Assembly (NCBI GenBank): GCA_029861425.1
Contig: JAOTZH010000005.1
Location: 1-45,433 of the forward strand
DNA: 45,433 bases
Source: Gemmatimonadota bacterium
GTDB lineage: Bacteria; Gemmatimonadota; Gemmatimonadetes; Palauibacterales; Palauibacteraceae
Direction: 5' to 3'
This document shows positions 1 to 9,717 of the stretch, one piece after another. The notes below the pieces were generated by a model. The model had not been told where the DNA came from. It ran no database searches and was given only the letters and a program-made list of their open reading frames with translations. Within the stretch, counting starts at the first letter, position 1. Every line of letters begins with the position of its first letter. The position numbers and the translations under genes were made by a program.

Positions 1-128
1 GGCGAGAGCTCCTGGTCGGGGGCGCTCATTTCGGCGGTCGAGGCTTCTTCCCCGTTCCCGGCACAGCCGAGGAACGGCAGAAGAACGAGAGTCGGCAGCG
101 TGCCGCGGCGGATCAGGGAGTGACGCAT
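1..128 (-). CDS. Lipoprotein, N-terminal part only
   Basis: The minus strand opens with ATG at 128 and stays open to the window edge, giving 42 complete codons. A good Shine-Dalgarno (GGAGG) lies just upstream. The N-terminus has Arg residues, a short hydrophobic stretch and the sequence PFLGCAG, a plausible lipobox with Cys21 as the lipidated residue. The following residues (NGEEASTAEM) look like an acidic linker typical of an exported lipoprotein. It lies downstream of the S9 peptidase on the same strand, 65 bp after that stop, so the two could be co-transcribed. No domain is visible because the rest lies outside the window; function unknown. Confidence 0.7.
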   Translation of the reverse strand, partial: MRHSLIRRGTLPTLVLLPFLGCAGNGEEASTAEMSAPDQELS

Positions 129-193
129 GTAGACCTCCGGGTCGGTAGTCGCGGGTGCTGAACGTGCGAACGGACGGATAACACGACAAGCGC

Positions 194-2551
194 TCAGTTC
201 GGCGGCTCGATCTCGTACCCCTCCGGCGGCTTCGCACCCATGAGGTGCTCCACGAAGTAGTCCATGGTCCGGCGGATCAGATACGGCTCGCGCGCATAGC
301 CGTGATTTCGGTTTGGGAACACGAGCATGTCGAAGTCCCGGTTGTGTTTGATGAGCTCCTGCGCGACGAGGATGGTCATGTTCGGGTGTACGTTGTCGTC
401 GAGCGTCCCGTAGTGGAGAAGCAGCTTGCCCTTCAGGTTCGCGGCCAGGTTCTGGTTCGCCTGCGAATCGAAACTGTCGGTGCCGTCCGGGTTTTCGGTC
501 AGGAGCCCCTGGTATTTCTCTCCCCATGGGAAGTGGTAGCCGCGGTTGTCGTGATTCCCGGCTCCGGAGACCGCGACCTTGAAGAAATCCGGGTGCCGGA
601 GGATCGCGTCCGTCGACGCGAACCCGCCTCCCGAGTGGCCGAAGATCCCCACGCGATCGATGTCGATCGGGTAGCTGAGTGCCAGCTCTTTCAGGGCGGA
701 GATGTGATCGGGAATCCCGTTGTCGCCCATGTTCGCGTAATAGCCGTCGTGGAACGCCTTTGACCGGAACGGCGTCCCGATCGCGTCGACGACGAAGCCG
801 ATGAACCCGAGTTCGGCGTAGGAGTGCCCCTGCCCGCGCGGACCGGCCGTGAAGCCGGGCGTACGGATCGGGCCGATCTGCGGGCCCGGATACACGTAGT
901 CGACCACGGGGTAGATGACTCCCTCCTGCCTGTCGGGCGGGAGGAAGAGGTATCCGTAGACGTCGGTGATTCCGTCACGACCCTTGGCCTTGAAGCGCAC
1001 CGGTGGCTGCCAGCCTGCCTCGAGCAGGGGCGAGATGTCGCCCTCCTCCACCGTCATCAGGGGCTGCCCGCCGGTGCTCCTGACGACGGTCACGGGTGCG
1101 GTCGACCGTGTGCCGTAGGTGTCCACGAAGTACCGCCCATCCGGGGACACGGAGACGTCGTGATTGGCATCCTCGGGTGTCAGGCGTGTGACGCCACCAC
1201 CGTCGAGTGACGCGCGGTACAGGTGTCGGAAATACGGGTCGGTGCCGGGCTCGCGACCCAGGCCCGTGAAGTAGACCAGCCTCGCCGCCTCATCCACTTC
1301 CAGCAGCTGAAGCACGAGCCACGACCCGCTCGTGATCCGGTTCTTCAACTGGCCCGTCGCGAGGTCATGGAGGTAGAGGTGCCCCCAGCCGTCGCGCTCG
1401 GAGAACCAGATCGCTTCGTTCCCGTTGTCCAGCACGCGCCAGTTGGGCGGGAGCCCGGTGAGCTGGTTCGTCTCGACGTAGGTCGGCCCGGTCTCGACGA
1501 TCACCTCTCGAATGGCGCCCGTGCCCGCGTCCATCTCGTAGAGCGTCTGCGTCTTGAAATCACGCGAGTGATTGCTGAAGTAGACGCGATCGCCGGCCGC
1601 GCCCCACTGGGCGTTGGCCCAGGCCGTATCTGCCCCCGCAAAGTATCCGACCTCCGGATCCATGTCCGCGGCGAGCCCCCCGGCGCCGGTCGCGTCGAAC
1701 ACGTGCATCGTCCAGGTGGGGACGACGCTGTCACCCGGCAGGGCATATTTGTAGGAGTGCAGGATCGCCCGCCCGGTCGCGGCCTCGAGCAGGTGGAAGT
1801 CCTTCACCTCACGTTCGTCATACCGGTGCGTAGCGATCCGCGACCCGTCGGGAGACCATTCCACCACGGGCGGCGGATCGAGCCCCTGTCGACGCATCGT
1901 GACCTCGCTGCAGCACCCCTCGGGCAGCACCCCATATCCGAAATGGGCCTCGCCGTCGGTGCTGAGTTGACGCTCGTCGTCCGTCGACGTGTCCCGCACC
2001 CACAGGTTCTCGTCACGTGAGAACGCGGCGAGCGATCCATCGGGGGACTCGATCTCGTTCGTAACCTTCGGGATCGAGTCGGGACCCGAGCACGTGTAGG
2101 CCTGAATGTCGCAGTCCCACCGGCGATGGGTCACTGTGTGGAAGCGGATGGTGCTCGTCCCCACGAACTCGAACTCGTCGAAGGGGAGTCGGTCGGCCTC
2201 GTAGCTGGTATCCGCAGCGACGGAGAGCGTCGCAGCCAGGCGATCGTGGTCGAAGACCGGGGCCCGCCTCCTCGCCCCGGGGTCCACCATGACGAACTCG
2301 TGCCCGCCGAACACCTGGTTTCGATACCAGAACCGGTCTCCGGAAACCCAGCGCGGACTCACGACGGTCCCCGAGGTCAGACGCGGCGCGTTGAAGAACA
2401 GGAACTGTTCGGCGCGCGCGTAGTCCGACGAAGAGAGGGTGGCAGGGGCATAGGGCACGGCGGTTTGAGCAGCCGCGTCGGACACCCCGACCCCCGTGAA
2501 GATCAGGGCGAAGAGCGAGAGCGCTGGGCCTACCGTGGCGCTGCGGGTCAT
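194..2551 (-). CDS. Secreted S9 family dipeptidyl-peptidase (DPP IV-like)
   Basis: A 785-aa serine peptidase of the prolyl oligopeptidase clan that should remove dipeptides from peptide N-termini outside the cytoplasm. I chose ATG 2551 over an in-frame ATG at 2584 because it has an AAGGAG ribosome site and is followed directly by a signal peptide ending near AAAQT. The N-terminal two thirds are the DPP IV propeller (SPDGS-type blades). The C-terminal alpha/beta hydrolase has GHSGGG with nucleophile Ser640, Asp718 in TLDDNVH and His750 in NRNHGY. The spacings of 78 and 32 residues equal those of human DPP4 (630/708/740), supporting an intact triad. The length is normal for the family. It is divergent from the MFS operon. 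Confidence 0.93.
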   Translation of the reverse strand: MTRSATVGPALSLFALIFTGVGVSDAAAQTAVPYAPATLSSSDYARAEQFLFFNAPRLTSGTVVSPRWVSGDRFWYRNQVFGGHEFVMVDPGARRRAPVFDHDRLAATLSVAADTSYEADRLPFDEFEFVGTSTIRFHTVTHRRWDCDIQAYTCSGPDSIPKVTNEIESPDGSLAAFSRDENLWVRDTSTDDERQLSTDGEAHFGYGVLPEGCCSEVTMRRQGLDPPPVVEWSPDGSRIATHRYDEREVKDFHLLEAATGRAILHSYKYALPGDSVVPTWTMHVFDATGAGGLAADMDPEVGYFAGADTAWANAQWGAAGDRVYFSNHSRDFKTQTLYEMDAGTGAIREVIVETGPTYVETNQLTGLPPNWRVLDNGNEAIWFSERDGWGHLYLHDLATGQLKNRITSGSWLVLQLLEVDEAARLVYFTGLGREPGTDPYFRHLYRASLDGGGVTRLTPEDANHDVSVSPDGRYFVDTYGTRSTAPVTVVRSTGGQPLMTVEEGDISPLLEAGWQPPVRFKAKGRDGITDVYGYLFLPPDRQEGVIYPVVDYVYPGPQIGPIRTPGFTAGPRGQGHSYAELGFIGFVVDAIGTPFRSKAFHDGYYANMGDNGIPDHISALKELALSYPIDIDRVGIFGHSGGGFASTDAILRHPDFFKVAVSGAGNHDNRGYHFPWGEKYQGLLTENPDGTDSFDSQANQNLAANLKGKLLLHYGTLDDNVHPNMTILVAQELIKHNRDFDMLVFPNRNHGYAREPYLIRRTMDYFVEHLMGAKPPEGYEIEPPN

Positions 2552-2691
2552 GAGTGTCTCCTTGGAACGGTTCGAGACGAACATACGGACCGCCGTTGCG
2601 GACCGTCACGACCCCGGCTTAGCGTGATGCCGCCGCCCCGGCACCCCGCCGCGGACGGCCCGAAGCACGTCACGAGACCAGGAGCCGCCGC

Positions 2692-4185
2692 GTGAGCAGA
2701 CCCGATCACGGTGACGGATCGGCCGCCTCCATCAACCCCGACAAGCTGTTCCTGGCGAGTTGCATGGCGCTGATCGCGACGTCCGTCGCCTTCGCCGTCG
2801 TCGGCGCGATCATGCTCGATCTGAAGAGCGAGTTCCTGTTGACCAACCAACACGTCGGCTGGATCGGTGGGGCGGCGCTCTGGGGCTTCGCGGTCTCGCA
2901 GCTGATCTTCGCCCCGTTCTGCGATACGCTCGGCATGCGCCTCCTGTTGCGGCTGGCGTTTCTTTGCCACCTGGCCGGAGCCCTGATGCTGATCTTCGCG
3001 AACGGATTCGCGATGCTCTTCACCGGTGCGCTCACCATCGCGTTCGGCAACGGGCTCGTCGAGGCCGCGTGCAACCCGCTCGTGGCGAGTCTTTATCCGG
3101 ACGACAAGACGGTGAAGCTGAATCGATTCCACGTGTGGTTCCCAGGGGGGATCGTCATCGGGTCGGTCCTGGCATACGGGCTCGATCAGGTCGGACTGAC
3201 CGCTTGGCAGCTCAAGGTCTGCCTGATCATCGTCCCGACCCTGATCTACGGAGCGATGATGCTGCGGGAGGCGTTTCCCCCGACCGAGGGTGTTCGGGCG
3301 GGCGTCGGGATGGGCGAGATGTTCAGGGTAACGCTCACAACGCCACTGATGCTCCTGATGCTCGCGTGCATGGCGATCACGGCGTCGACCGAGCTCGGTC
3401 CGAACCGCTGGGTACCGGCCGTGCTCGAGGCCGGCGGGATCCCGGGCATCCTCGTGCTCGCGTGGATAAACGGCCTCATGGCGGTCCTTCGCTACAAGGC
3501 CGGCTTCGCGGTCGAGCGCTGGTCGCCGACGGGGGTCCTTCTGGGTAGCGCCGTCATCTCGTTCGCCGGTCTGCTGTGGCTCAGCTACGCGCAGACGCTC
3601 ACGATCGCTTTTGCCTCCGCCACCGTGTTCGCGGTCGGCGTGTGCTACTTCTGGCCGACGATGCTGGGTTTCGTCTCTGAACGGATTCCAAAGTCCGGGG
3701 CGCTCGGCCTCGGACTCATGGGCGCTACGGGCATGGCGGTCGTAGGGCTCTTCACCACTCCGTGGATGGGACGGATCGCGGACGAGATCGGGCACGAACA
3801 GATCCCCGTCGCCGAGACGACCGAGCTGTTCCGATCGGCCGTGGTGGAGCTGCCCGCCATGGCCGACGTGGCGGCCCCGGAACGCCGTGGGGATCTCGAG
3901 ACCGCGGCCGCGGTCGTGCAGGAAGCCCTCGACGTATCCGCCGAAGGGCTGCCCCCGTTGCTGACGGCGAATGCCTTGCGAGCGATCATGGACTCCGGGG
4001 CCGAATCGGCTCTGGTGGACGCGGCGGCGGCGATCCTGGGGCCGGCGGACAACTACGGCGGGCGTGCCTCGTTCAGGTACATCCTCCCGTTTACCGGCGC
4101 CCTCATCATCGTGTTCGGGTTGCTCTACGGGAGCGATCGTCGGGCCGGGGGATACCGCGTGACCCGGATCGACGAGGCCGCGTGA
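2692..4185 (+). CDS. MFS transporter, probable sugar/cyclitol permease, with large TM11-12 loop
   Basis: A 497-aa membrane protein with about twelve hydrophobic segments, beginning around residue 19 (LFLASCMALIATSVAF). It resembles the sugar-porter/fucose-permease branch of the Major Facilitator Superfamily. GTG 2692 is preceded by a GGAG site. Residues about 357-460 form a long hydrophilic Ala/Glu-rich segment between the penultimate and last membrane spans, where most MFS proteins have a short loop. The stop overlaps the GTG start of the oxidoreductase by four bases (GTGA). That coupling, plus the downstream isomerase, suggests import of a sugar or polyol that the next two enzymes process. 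The substrate cannot be read from sequence. Confidence 0.85.
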   Translation: MSRPDHGDGSAASINPDKLFLASCMALIATSVAFAVVGAIMLDLKSEFLLTNQHVGWIGGAALWGFAVSQLIFAPFCDTLGMRLLLRLAFLCHLAGALMLIFANGFAMLFTGALTIAFGNGLVEAACNPLVASLYPDDKTVKLNRFHVWFPGGIVIGSVLAYGLDQVGLTAWQLKVCLIIVPTLIYGAMMLREAFPPTEGVRAGVGMGEMFRVTLTTPLMLLMLACMAITASTELGPNRWVPAVLEAGGIPGILVLAWINGLMAVLRYKAGFAVERWSPTGVLLGSAVISFAGLLWLSYAQTLTIAFASATVFAVGVCYFWPTMLGFVSERIPKSGALGLGLMGATGMAVVGLFTTPWMGRIADEIGHEQIPVAETTELFRSAVVELPAMADVAAPERRGDLETAAAVVQEALDVSAEGLPPLLTANALRAIMDSGAESALVDAAAAILGPADNYGGRASFRYILPFTGALIIVFGLLYGSDRRAGGYRVTRIDEAA

Positions 4186-5348
4186 TCCGCTACGGGATGG
4201 TGGGCGGAGGCCCGGGCGCCTTCATCGGCGAGGTCCACCGCATGGCGGCCGAGCTGGACGGCGCGTGCGAACTCGTCGCGGGGGCGTTCTCGTCCGATCC
4301 CGGACGATCGGCGGAGCGCGGACGCGAGCTGGGACTCGACGCCTCCCGCGTCTACGGGAGCTTCGCCGAGATGGCTGCGGCCGAGGCCGACCTCCCTGCC
4401 GAGCGCCGGATCCAGTTCGTCTCGATCGTCACCCCGAACCACCTGCACTTCGAGCCGGCGTGTGTGTTTCTCGAGGCGGGATTCGACGTGGTGTGCGACA
4501 AGCCGCTGACGACTTCGATCGACGACGCGTATGAGCTCTGTCGGCTCGTAGGCGACAGGGACGCCGTGTTCGCCGTCACGCACAACTACACGGGCTATCC
4601 GATGGTCAAGGAGGCCCGAAGCCAGATTGGGTCGGGCCGGATCGGCACAGTCCGCAAGATCCTCGTGGAGTACCTGCAGGGCTGGCTTTCGACCGCGCTC
4701 GAGAGCACCGGGCAGAAACAGGCGGACTGGAGGACCGACCCGGCGCGTGCGGGGGTCGCGGGAGCGCTCGGCGACATCGGATCGCACGCGCACAACCTCG
4801 TCCAATACGTCACGGGACTCGAGGTCGAATCGATCTGCGGCGACCTTACGACGTTCGTCGAAGGCCGGAAGCTCGAGGACGACGCGAGCCTGCTCCTTCG
4901 GTTCACGGGAGGGGCACGAGGCACCCTGTCCGCTTCCCAGGTGTGCGTGGGAGAGGAAAACGGTCTCTCTCTCCGCGTCTATGGGACGGACGGAGCCCTG
5001 TCGTGGCGACAGGAGGAACCGGAAACCCTGGTCTTCACGCCCGTAGACGGACCGAGCGAGGTCCTCCGGCGGGGTCACTCCTACCTTTCTCCAGCTGCCG
5101 CAGGTGCGTCTCGACTACCTCCAGGACACCCCGAAGGCTTCATCGAGGGGTTCGCGAACGTCTATCGTGCCGTGGCAGGAGCGATCGGGGCGCGACTCGA
5201 GGGTCGTGCACCTTCTGCGGCAGATATGGATTATCCGACGGTGTTCGACGGTGCGCGTGGCGTTCACTTCCTCCATCGAGCGGTCGAGGCCGGCCGGACA
5301 GACGGGTGGGTCGCGGCGCGCTACGACGGACCGACTTCGACGACATGA
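4182..5348 (+). CDS. Gfo/Idh/MocA family NAD(P)-dependent oxidoreductase
   Basis: A 388-aa cytosolic oxidoreductase. The N-terminal Rossmann fold starts at once (MVGGGPGAF, a variant of GxGxxG). The family's substrate-side Lys motif is seen as CDKP near residue 106, followed by the C-terminal alpha/beta domain with GDIGSHAHN near residue 198, the GxxxDxxxH signature. The length is typical. The true start is GTG 4182, inside the MFS stop; the frame stays open further upstream but that part lies within the MFS gene. Members oxidise or reduce sugars and cyclitols (for example myo-inositol or 3-keto sugars). With the neighbouring transporter and isomerase it probably performs the first oxidation of the imported compound. 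Confidence 0.92.
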   Translation: MIRYGMVGGGPGAFIGEVHRMAAELDGACELVAGAFSSDPGRSAERGRELGLDASRVYGSFAEMAAAEADLPAERRIQFVSIVTPNHLHFEPACVFLEAGFDVVCDKPLTTSIDDAYELCRLVGDRDAVFAVTHNYTGYPMVKEARSQIGSGRIGTVRKILVEYLQGWLSTALESTGQKQADWRTDPARAGVAGALGDIGSHAHNLVQYVTGLEVESICGDLTTFVEGRKLEDDASLLLRFTGGARGTLSASQVCVGEENGLSLRVYGTDGALSWRQEEPETLVFTPVDGPSEVLRRGHSYLSPAAAGASRLPPGHPEGFIEGFANVYRAVAGAIGARLEGRAPSAADMDYPTVFDGARGVHFLHRAVEAGRTDGWVAARYDGPTSTT

Positions 5349-5402
5349 AGCTGGGACCGACCCGGTGAATGCCCGCCGGCCCGTCCCGGGAGCGAGGCAT
5401 TC

Positions 5403-6407
5403 GTGACAGACCGACCGATCACGCTGTTCACCGGCCAGTGGGCGGATCTCCCGCTCGAGATCCTGGCCGAAAAGGCCGCCGCCTGGGGCTACGACGGCCT
5501 CGAGCTCGCATGCTGGGGCGACCACTTCGACGTGGAGCGCGCCGCGGGCGAGGATGGGTACTGCGACGTGGTCAAGGCAATCCTCGCCCGACACGGCCTG
5601 TCTGTCTTCGCGATCTCGAATCACCTCGTCGGTCAGGCCGTCTGCGACCCGATCGACGAGCGCCACAGCCTCATCCTGCCTCCGCGCGTCTGGGGCAACG
5701 GGAAGCCGGAGAAGGTCCGACGGCGAGCCGCCTCCGAGATGGTGACGACCGCTCAGGCCGCCGCGGCGCTCGGCGTGACGGTGGTGAACGGGTTCACAGG
5801 AAGCCCCATCTGGGGTGCCGCCTACGCGTTTCCTCCCCACCCCGCCGGCTTCGTCGACGCGGGCTTTCGTGAGTTCGCCGATCGCTGGGGGCCGATCCTG
5901 GATGCTTTCGACGAGGCCGACGTGCGCTTTGCGCTCGAAGTCCACCCCACCGAGATCGCGTTCGACATCTCCTCCGCTACCCGCGCGCTGGATGCCGTCG
6001 CGCATCGCGAGGCGTTCGGGTTCAACTACGACCCGAGCCACCTCGCCTATCAGGGGGTCGACTACGTCGGATTCATCCTCGAGTTCGCGGACCGGATCTA
6101 CCACGCGCACATGAAGGACGTTTGGTGGGCGGATCAGCCCATGAGAGCAGGCGTCTTCGGCGGCCACCTGGAGTTCGGTGATGCGGACCGGGCCTGGGAC
6201 TTCCGGTCGATCGGACACGGCCGGGTCGATTTCGGCGAGGTGATTCGAGCCCTCAACCGGATCGGTTACGGTGGCCCACTATCGGTGGAGTGGGAGGACA
6301 GCGGCATGGACCGGGAGCACGGCGCTCGCGAGGCGTGCGAGAGGGTCCGCGACCTCGCGTTTCCGCCAGCGGATGGCGCGTTCGACCAGGCGTTCTCCGA
6401 CTCGTAG
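5403..6407 (+). CDS. Sugar phosphate isomerase/epimerase family protein (AP-endonuclease-2 TIM barrel)
   Basis: A 334-aa TIM-barrel protein of the xylose-isomerase-like family. Putative metal-binding positions of the fold are visible along the chain: Glu in YDGLELACW, Glu and His in ALEVHPTE, Asp and His in NYDPSHLAY, His in HAHMKD and Glu in [11 protein letters not shown] 5403 follows a GGGAGCGAGG stretch. It sits 54 bp after the oxidoreductase and is the last gene of this operon; the next gene converges on it 34 bp downstream. Relatives act as inosose dehydratases, tagatose/allulose epimerases or 3-keto-sugar enzymes. The reaction is likely isomerisation, epimerisation or dehydration of the oxidised product, but the exact substrate is not decided. 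Confidence 0.9.
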   Translation: MTDRPITLFTGQWADLPLEILAEKAAAWGYDGLELACWGDHFDVERAAGEDGYCDVVKAILARHGLSVFAISNHLVGQAVCDPIDERHSLILPPRVWGNGKPEKVRRRAASEMVTTAQAAAALGVTVVNGFTGSPIWGAAYAFPPHPAGFVDAGFREFADRWGPILDAFDEADVRFALEVHPTEIAFDISSATRALDAVAHREAFGFNYDPSHLAYQGVDYVGFILEFADRIYHAHMKDVWWADQPMRAGVFGGHLEFGDADRAWDFRSIGHGRVDFGEVIRALNRIGYGGPLSVEWEDSGMDREHGAREACERVRDLAFPPADGAFDQAFSDS

Positions 6408-6441
6408 TCGTCGACCCCTCGGCGTGGGTCGGGCCGGAGAC

Positions 6442-8514
6442 CTATCCGCCCGGCCGCCGAGGCGGCCAGACAGTATTCACGCCCTGCTGGTATGGGACCA
6501 CGTCCCACCCGCCAGCCCCGTTCGGCAGGAGGAAGAGCGGGGTCCGGTCCGGGTGCCCGTTTAGGACGCGGGCGTTCGCCTCCGGCCCCAGGTCTCTGAC
6601 CCACAGGACTCCTTCGGCCGGCAGCCCGGGGAGGTCGTCCAGCCACAGGAGCCCGGTGAGCCCCATGCCACCGAAGCGCTCGAGGAGGGCATCCGAAGCC
6701 TGCTCGCGCTGGCAAACGGGGTTGGCGTCCGCCTGCGTCAGGCCGCGCAGCCCTGCCTCGAGCTGGCATGGGTGATACTGAGTGAGCAACGTCCGCACGC
6801 TGTCGAGCCTGAGCCCTCGGCCGGCCAACCTGCCACCCAGCCGATCACCCCATGCCTCGTGAACGAAGACGAGCGACGGCTGTTCTTCGTCGACCTCGGG
6901 GTAGCCGCCGAGCGCCGCGCCCCGCGCCTGTAGCCGCTCCGGCCCGCCGAAAGCCGCTCCGAAGGAAAGCGCGACGAGTGCGATCACGGCGATCGCGTCG
7001 GCGGCCGAGGCGCGCAGCACGCTGTGCGGAGCCCCGGGGCCAACCGCCGCCACCCGGTCGTCCCCGTCTTCCGACGCTTCCGCCGATTGGCCACGTACGC
7101 GCATCGTGAGCCAGACCGCGGCCATGACCGCCAGAGCAGCCCACGCCGGGATGGCTTCCCCGAGCATCCGGGGCCCGAACACCAGGTCGTGGTGCCAGTA
7201 GAGGGCGCTCACCACCAGCGGGAGAAGCGCCCACGCCAGGACGATCCGCTGACCCCGGCTGAACCGGGGGGCGAGCAGCAGAAACATGCCGATGATCGCT
7301 ACCAGGGGCAGCGGCGTACCGAGAAGCTCTCGGCTCAGGGAGACCAGCTCCGAGGAAGAGTGGCCGATCGCGGCCGTGGGCGTGTACATGCGCCCCCACG
7401 GGTCTTCATGGAAGCCCAACCCGTGATTCGGGCCGGAGGCCGCCACGTAGCCGAGAGTGAGCGGCCCACCGAAGAACCGCGCATTGAACCAGGCGAACCC
7501 GATGGCGAACGGGACACCGCCGGCCACCCAGCCACCGAGTTTGCCGAGCAGCCCTTTGCGCTGCCCGGGATCGCGGAGGTCGGTCCCCGGAGCGGTGAGC
7601 CAGATCACGGCCGTCAGCAGCGTCCCCAGCACGAGGCCGGTGACCGGACGAATGGTGACCATGAGACCGACCGCAGCTCCCGCGGCCACGGCCCAGCCGT
7701 TGCCCCCCTCCTCGGCGCGCAGTCCCAGATAGAGAGCGGCCGTGGCGATGGCGGCGAGCGTCACATGGCTCATGTACGCGCCCGCGAGCCCAAGGAAGAA
7801 TGGGCTCGACACGGCGAGCACCGCCGCGAGCCGCCCGGCGGCTCGCTGGTCCGGCAGCAGGCGGTCGAAGGACAAAACGAGCATGACTCCCATGACCGCC
7901 GATGCCGCCACCATCGTCAGCCAGGGCGCCCCGAGACCGAAGCCGCCGGCCAGAAGAAGCGCGTGGCCCGGCGGGTACTGCGACACCCAACCCGCCGCCG
8001 TCTGGATCATGAACTGAATCGACCAGAACTCGGGGAAGGCGAGCGGCGGACCCGCCAGAAGACCGGCGGCGAAGTACCTGGCCTGGATGAGCTGCACGCT
8101 CGCGTCGTTCAGGATCGTCCGTTGCTCGAAGACCGCGAACACCACGAGGGCCGTGAGGCTCACCCCCAGACCACCGGCCACGAGCGCGGCCGCCCACCCG
8201 GGTGCTCTTCCGAGCGCCGTCCCGAGTCGCGCGACGGCCGCGACCAGACGGCCCCTCGTGACGAGCCCGAGAGCCCCTGCGGCGAGGACCGCGATCCCGG
8301 CCCGCCATCCAAGCTCGAGCCCCCAGACGTAGCGCCAGTTCGCGGCACCCGTCAGCGCCATCCGCCCCTCCATGAAATCCGAGGGGTCGAGCAGCCGAAA
8401 CGCTGGGAACGCCACTAGTGCCAGAAGCACGAGCCCCAGGGACCGGCGGCCCGCATCGGCCAGCGCCGTGCGCGTCGGTACGCGGTCCTGATCGGGGGAT
8501 GGGGTCGGCGACAT
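6442..8514 (-). CDS. GT-C fold membrane glycosyltransferase (PMT/ArnT-like)
   Basis: A 690-aa polytopic membrane protein with roughly ten hydrophobic helices between residues 25 and 480. A first extracytoplasmic loop carries the acidic motif ILNDASVQLIQARYF, the position of the catalytic Asp in GT39/GT83/GT87 polyprenyl-phosphate-sugar transferases. The C-terminal 200 residues are largely soluble. By family, such proteins move a sugar from a lipid-phosphate donor to protein, lipid A or a cell-wall glycan on the outer face of the inner membrane. The ribosome site before ATG 8514 is weak. It stands alone, convergent with the sugar operon and divergent from the ABC operon, so context does not reveal the acceptor. 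A general uncharacterised membrane protein is the alternative call. Confidence 0.72.
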   Translation of the reverse strand: MSPTPSPDQDRVPTRTALADAGRRSLGLVLLALVAFPAFRLLDPSDFMEGRMALTGAANWRYVWGLELGWRAGIAVLAAGALGLVTRGRLVAAVARLGTALGRAPGWAAALVAGGLGVSLTALVVFAVFEQRTILNDASVQLIQARYFAAGLLAGPPLAFPEFWSIQFMIQTAAGWVSQYPPGHALLLAGGFGLGAPWLTMVAASAVMGVMLVLSFDRLLPDQRAAGRLAAVLAVSSPFFLGLAGAYMSHVTLAAIATAALYLGLRAEEGGNGWAVAAGAAVGLMVTIRPVTGLVLGTLLTAVIWLTAPGTDLRDPGQRKGLLGKLGGWVAGGVPFAIGFAWFNARFFGGPLTLGYVAASGPNHGLGFHEDPWGRMYTPTAAIGHSSSELVSLSRELLGTPLPLVAIIGMFLLLAPRFSRGQRIVLAWALLPLVVSALYWHHDLVFGPRMLGEAIPAWAALAVMAAVWLTMRVRGQSAEASEDGDDRVAAVGPGAPHSVLRASAADAIAVIALVALSFGAAFGGPERLQARGAALGGYPEVDEEQPSLVFVHEAWGDRLGGRLAGRGLRLDSVRTLLTQYHPCQLEAGLRGLTQADANPVCQREQASDALLERFGGMGLTGLLWLDDLPGLPAEGVLWVRDLGPEANARVLNGHPDRTPLFLLPNGAGGWDVVPYQQGVNTVWPPRRPGG

Positions 8515-8638
8515 CGACTCGTCGGGTTAGGGTGTCCGCGTGGACGCCGCTAGCGCGTTGACCGCCGGGCAACGCCTCCGGGCGCTGGAAACGTCCAACG
8601 GTCCCGAATGTAGGGGGTTTTCGTTCCGCGTGAAGAAC

Positions 8639-8666
8639 TTGACTGAGGTGCCCCCCCTCCTAACTT
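8639..8666 (+). promoter_or_regulatory. Candidate sigma-70 type promoter of the ABC operon
   Basis: TTGACT (8639-8644) and TAACTT (8661-8666) are separated by 16 bp, upstream of the ABC ATPase start at 8695. The -35 box matches the consensus at five of six positions; the -10 box matches at three. It lies in the 180-bp divergent gap between the glycosyltransferase and the ABC genes. The match is by eye only. Confidence 0.35.
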
Positions 8667-8694
8667 CGCTCGCACTTCGTAACAGGCGGGATTC

Positions 8695-9717
8695 ATGTCT
8701 CTGGTCGCACTTACAGATGTAGTCAAGACCTTCGATGGCGTTCGCGCCGTCGACGGAGTGTCCTTCGACATCGACCGCGGTGAGGTCGTCGGGTTTCTGG
8801 GGCCGAACGGTGCTGGCAAGACGACGACGATGCGGCTGCTAACGCAGTATCTCGAAGCGGACTCGGGGTCGATCGTGATCGATGGTCAGGCACTCGGCGA
8901 TCATCCTGCCGAGTTTCGCCGTCGCATCGGCTATCTGCCGGAGACCAATCCCCTCTACACGGACATGCTCGCGGGCGAGTACATCACCTTCATGGGGCGG
9001 CTGCGAGGCATGTCGACGGACGAGATCACTCGACGAACGGATGACGTCGTCGCCCAGACCGCGATCGAGGACGTCTATTACCGGCCGATCGACGAGCTGT
9101 CGAAGGGGTACCGGCAGCGTGTCGGACTCGCCCAGGCGATCCTGTCCGAGCCGGAGATTCTGATTCTCGACGAGCCCACCGAGGGGCTCGACCCGAATCA
9201 GCGCGTGGAGATTCGTTCGCTGATCACCCAGCTGGGTGAGGACCGAACGGTGCTGCTCAGCACGCACGTCATGCAGGAGGTTCGGAGGACCTGTTCACGG
9301 GTCGTCATCATCAACCGGGGCGAAATCGTCGCCGATGGCGAGGTCGACGAGCTGGTCGACGCGAGCCGTGGCGGCAGCCGGGTCACAGTCGAGCTCGAGG
9401 GCCGGGCAGAGGACGTCCGCGGCGCATTGGAATCGCTCGAATCGGTTCGACGGGTGAACGGAGAAGAAAGCCCGGCGGGCCGAGCCCGGTTCTCGCTGAT
9501 CGGTGATGGCGACCCGCGGCGTGAGATCTACGATCTGGCGGTCGGACGGAATTGGCCGCTCTGGGAGCTCCATATGGAGCGCGCGAGCCTCGAGGACCTG
9601 TTCCGCAAGCTGACGGTCGAGCGCGATGAGACGGCGACGGCGGATCCGACCGCACTCGACCCGGCGCCGATCGACGACAACGCGACCGACGAGATGGAAG
9701 GCGAGGTGGAAGGATGA
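8695..9717 (+). CDS. ABC transporter ATP-binding protein, GldA/CcmA type
   Basis: A 340-aa cytosolic ATPase. Walker A is GPNGAGKTT at residues 36-44, the signature is a variant LSKGYRQRV, and Walker B is ILILDEPTEGLDP followed by the H-loop STHVMQEV. The C-terminal 100 residues are the extended regulatory tail seen in ABC-2/GldA-type ATPases. It pairs with the next gene, with which it overlaps by four bases (ATGA at 9714-9717). In Bacteroidota the GldA-GldF-GldG complex is needed for gliding, but in most other phyla the same set occurs without gliding genes. The transported substrate is therefore unknown, perhaps a lipid or surface polymer. Confidence 0.92.
   Translation: MSLVALTDVVKTFDGVRAVDGVSFDIDRGEVVGFLGPNGAGKTTTMRLLTQYLEADSGSIVIDGQALGDHPAEFRRRIGYLPETNPLYTDMLAGEYITFMGRLRGMSTDEITRRTDDVVAQTAIEDVYYRPIDELSKGYRQRVGLAQAILSEPEILILDEPTEGLDPNQRVEIRSLITQLGEDRTVLLSTHVMQEVRRTCSRVVIINRGEIVADGEVDELVDASRGGSRVTVELEGRAEDVRGALESLESVRRVNGEESPAGRARFSLIGDGDPRREIYDLAVGRNWPLWELHMERASLEDLFRKLTVERDETATADPTALDPAPIDDNATDEMEGEVEG

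Noticed and set aside
6452-6467. Perfect GGCCGCC/GGCGGCC dyad as a terminator between convergent genes
   Set aside because: It has a two-base loop, lies inside the last codons of the glycosyltransferase gene and has no T-run on either side; likely a consequence of Pro/Arg/Gly codons.
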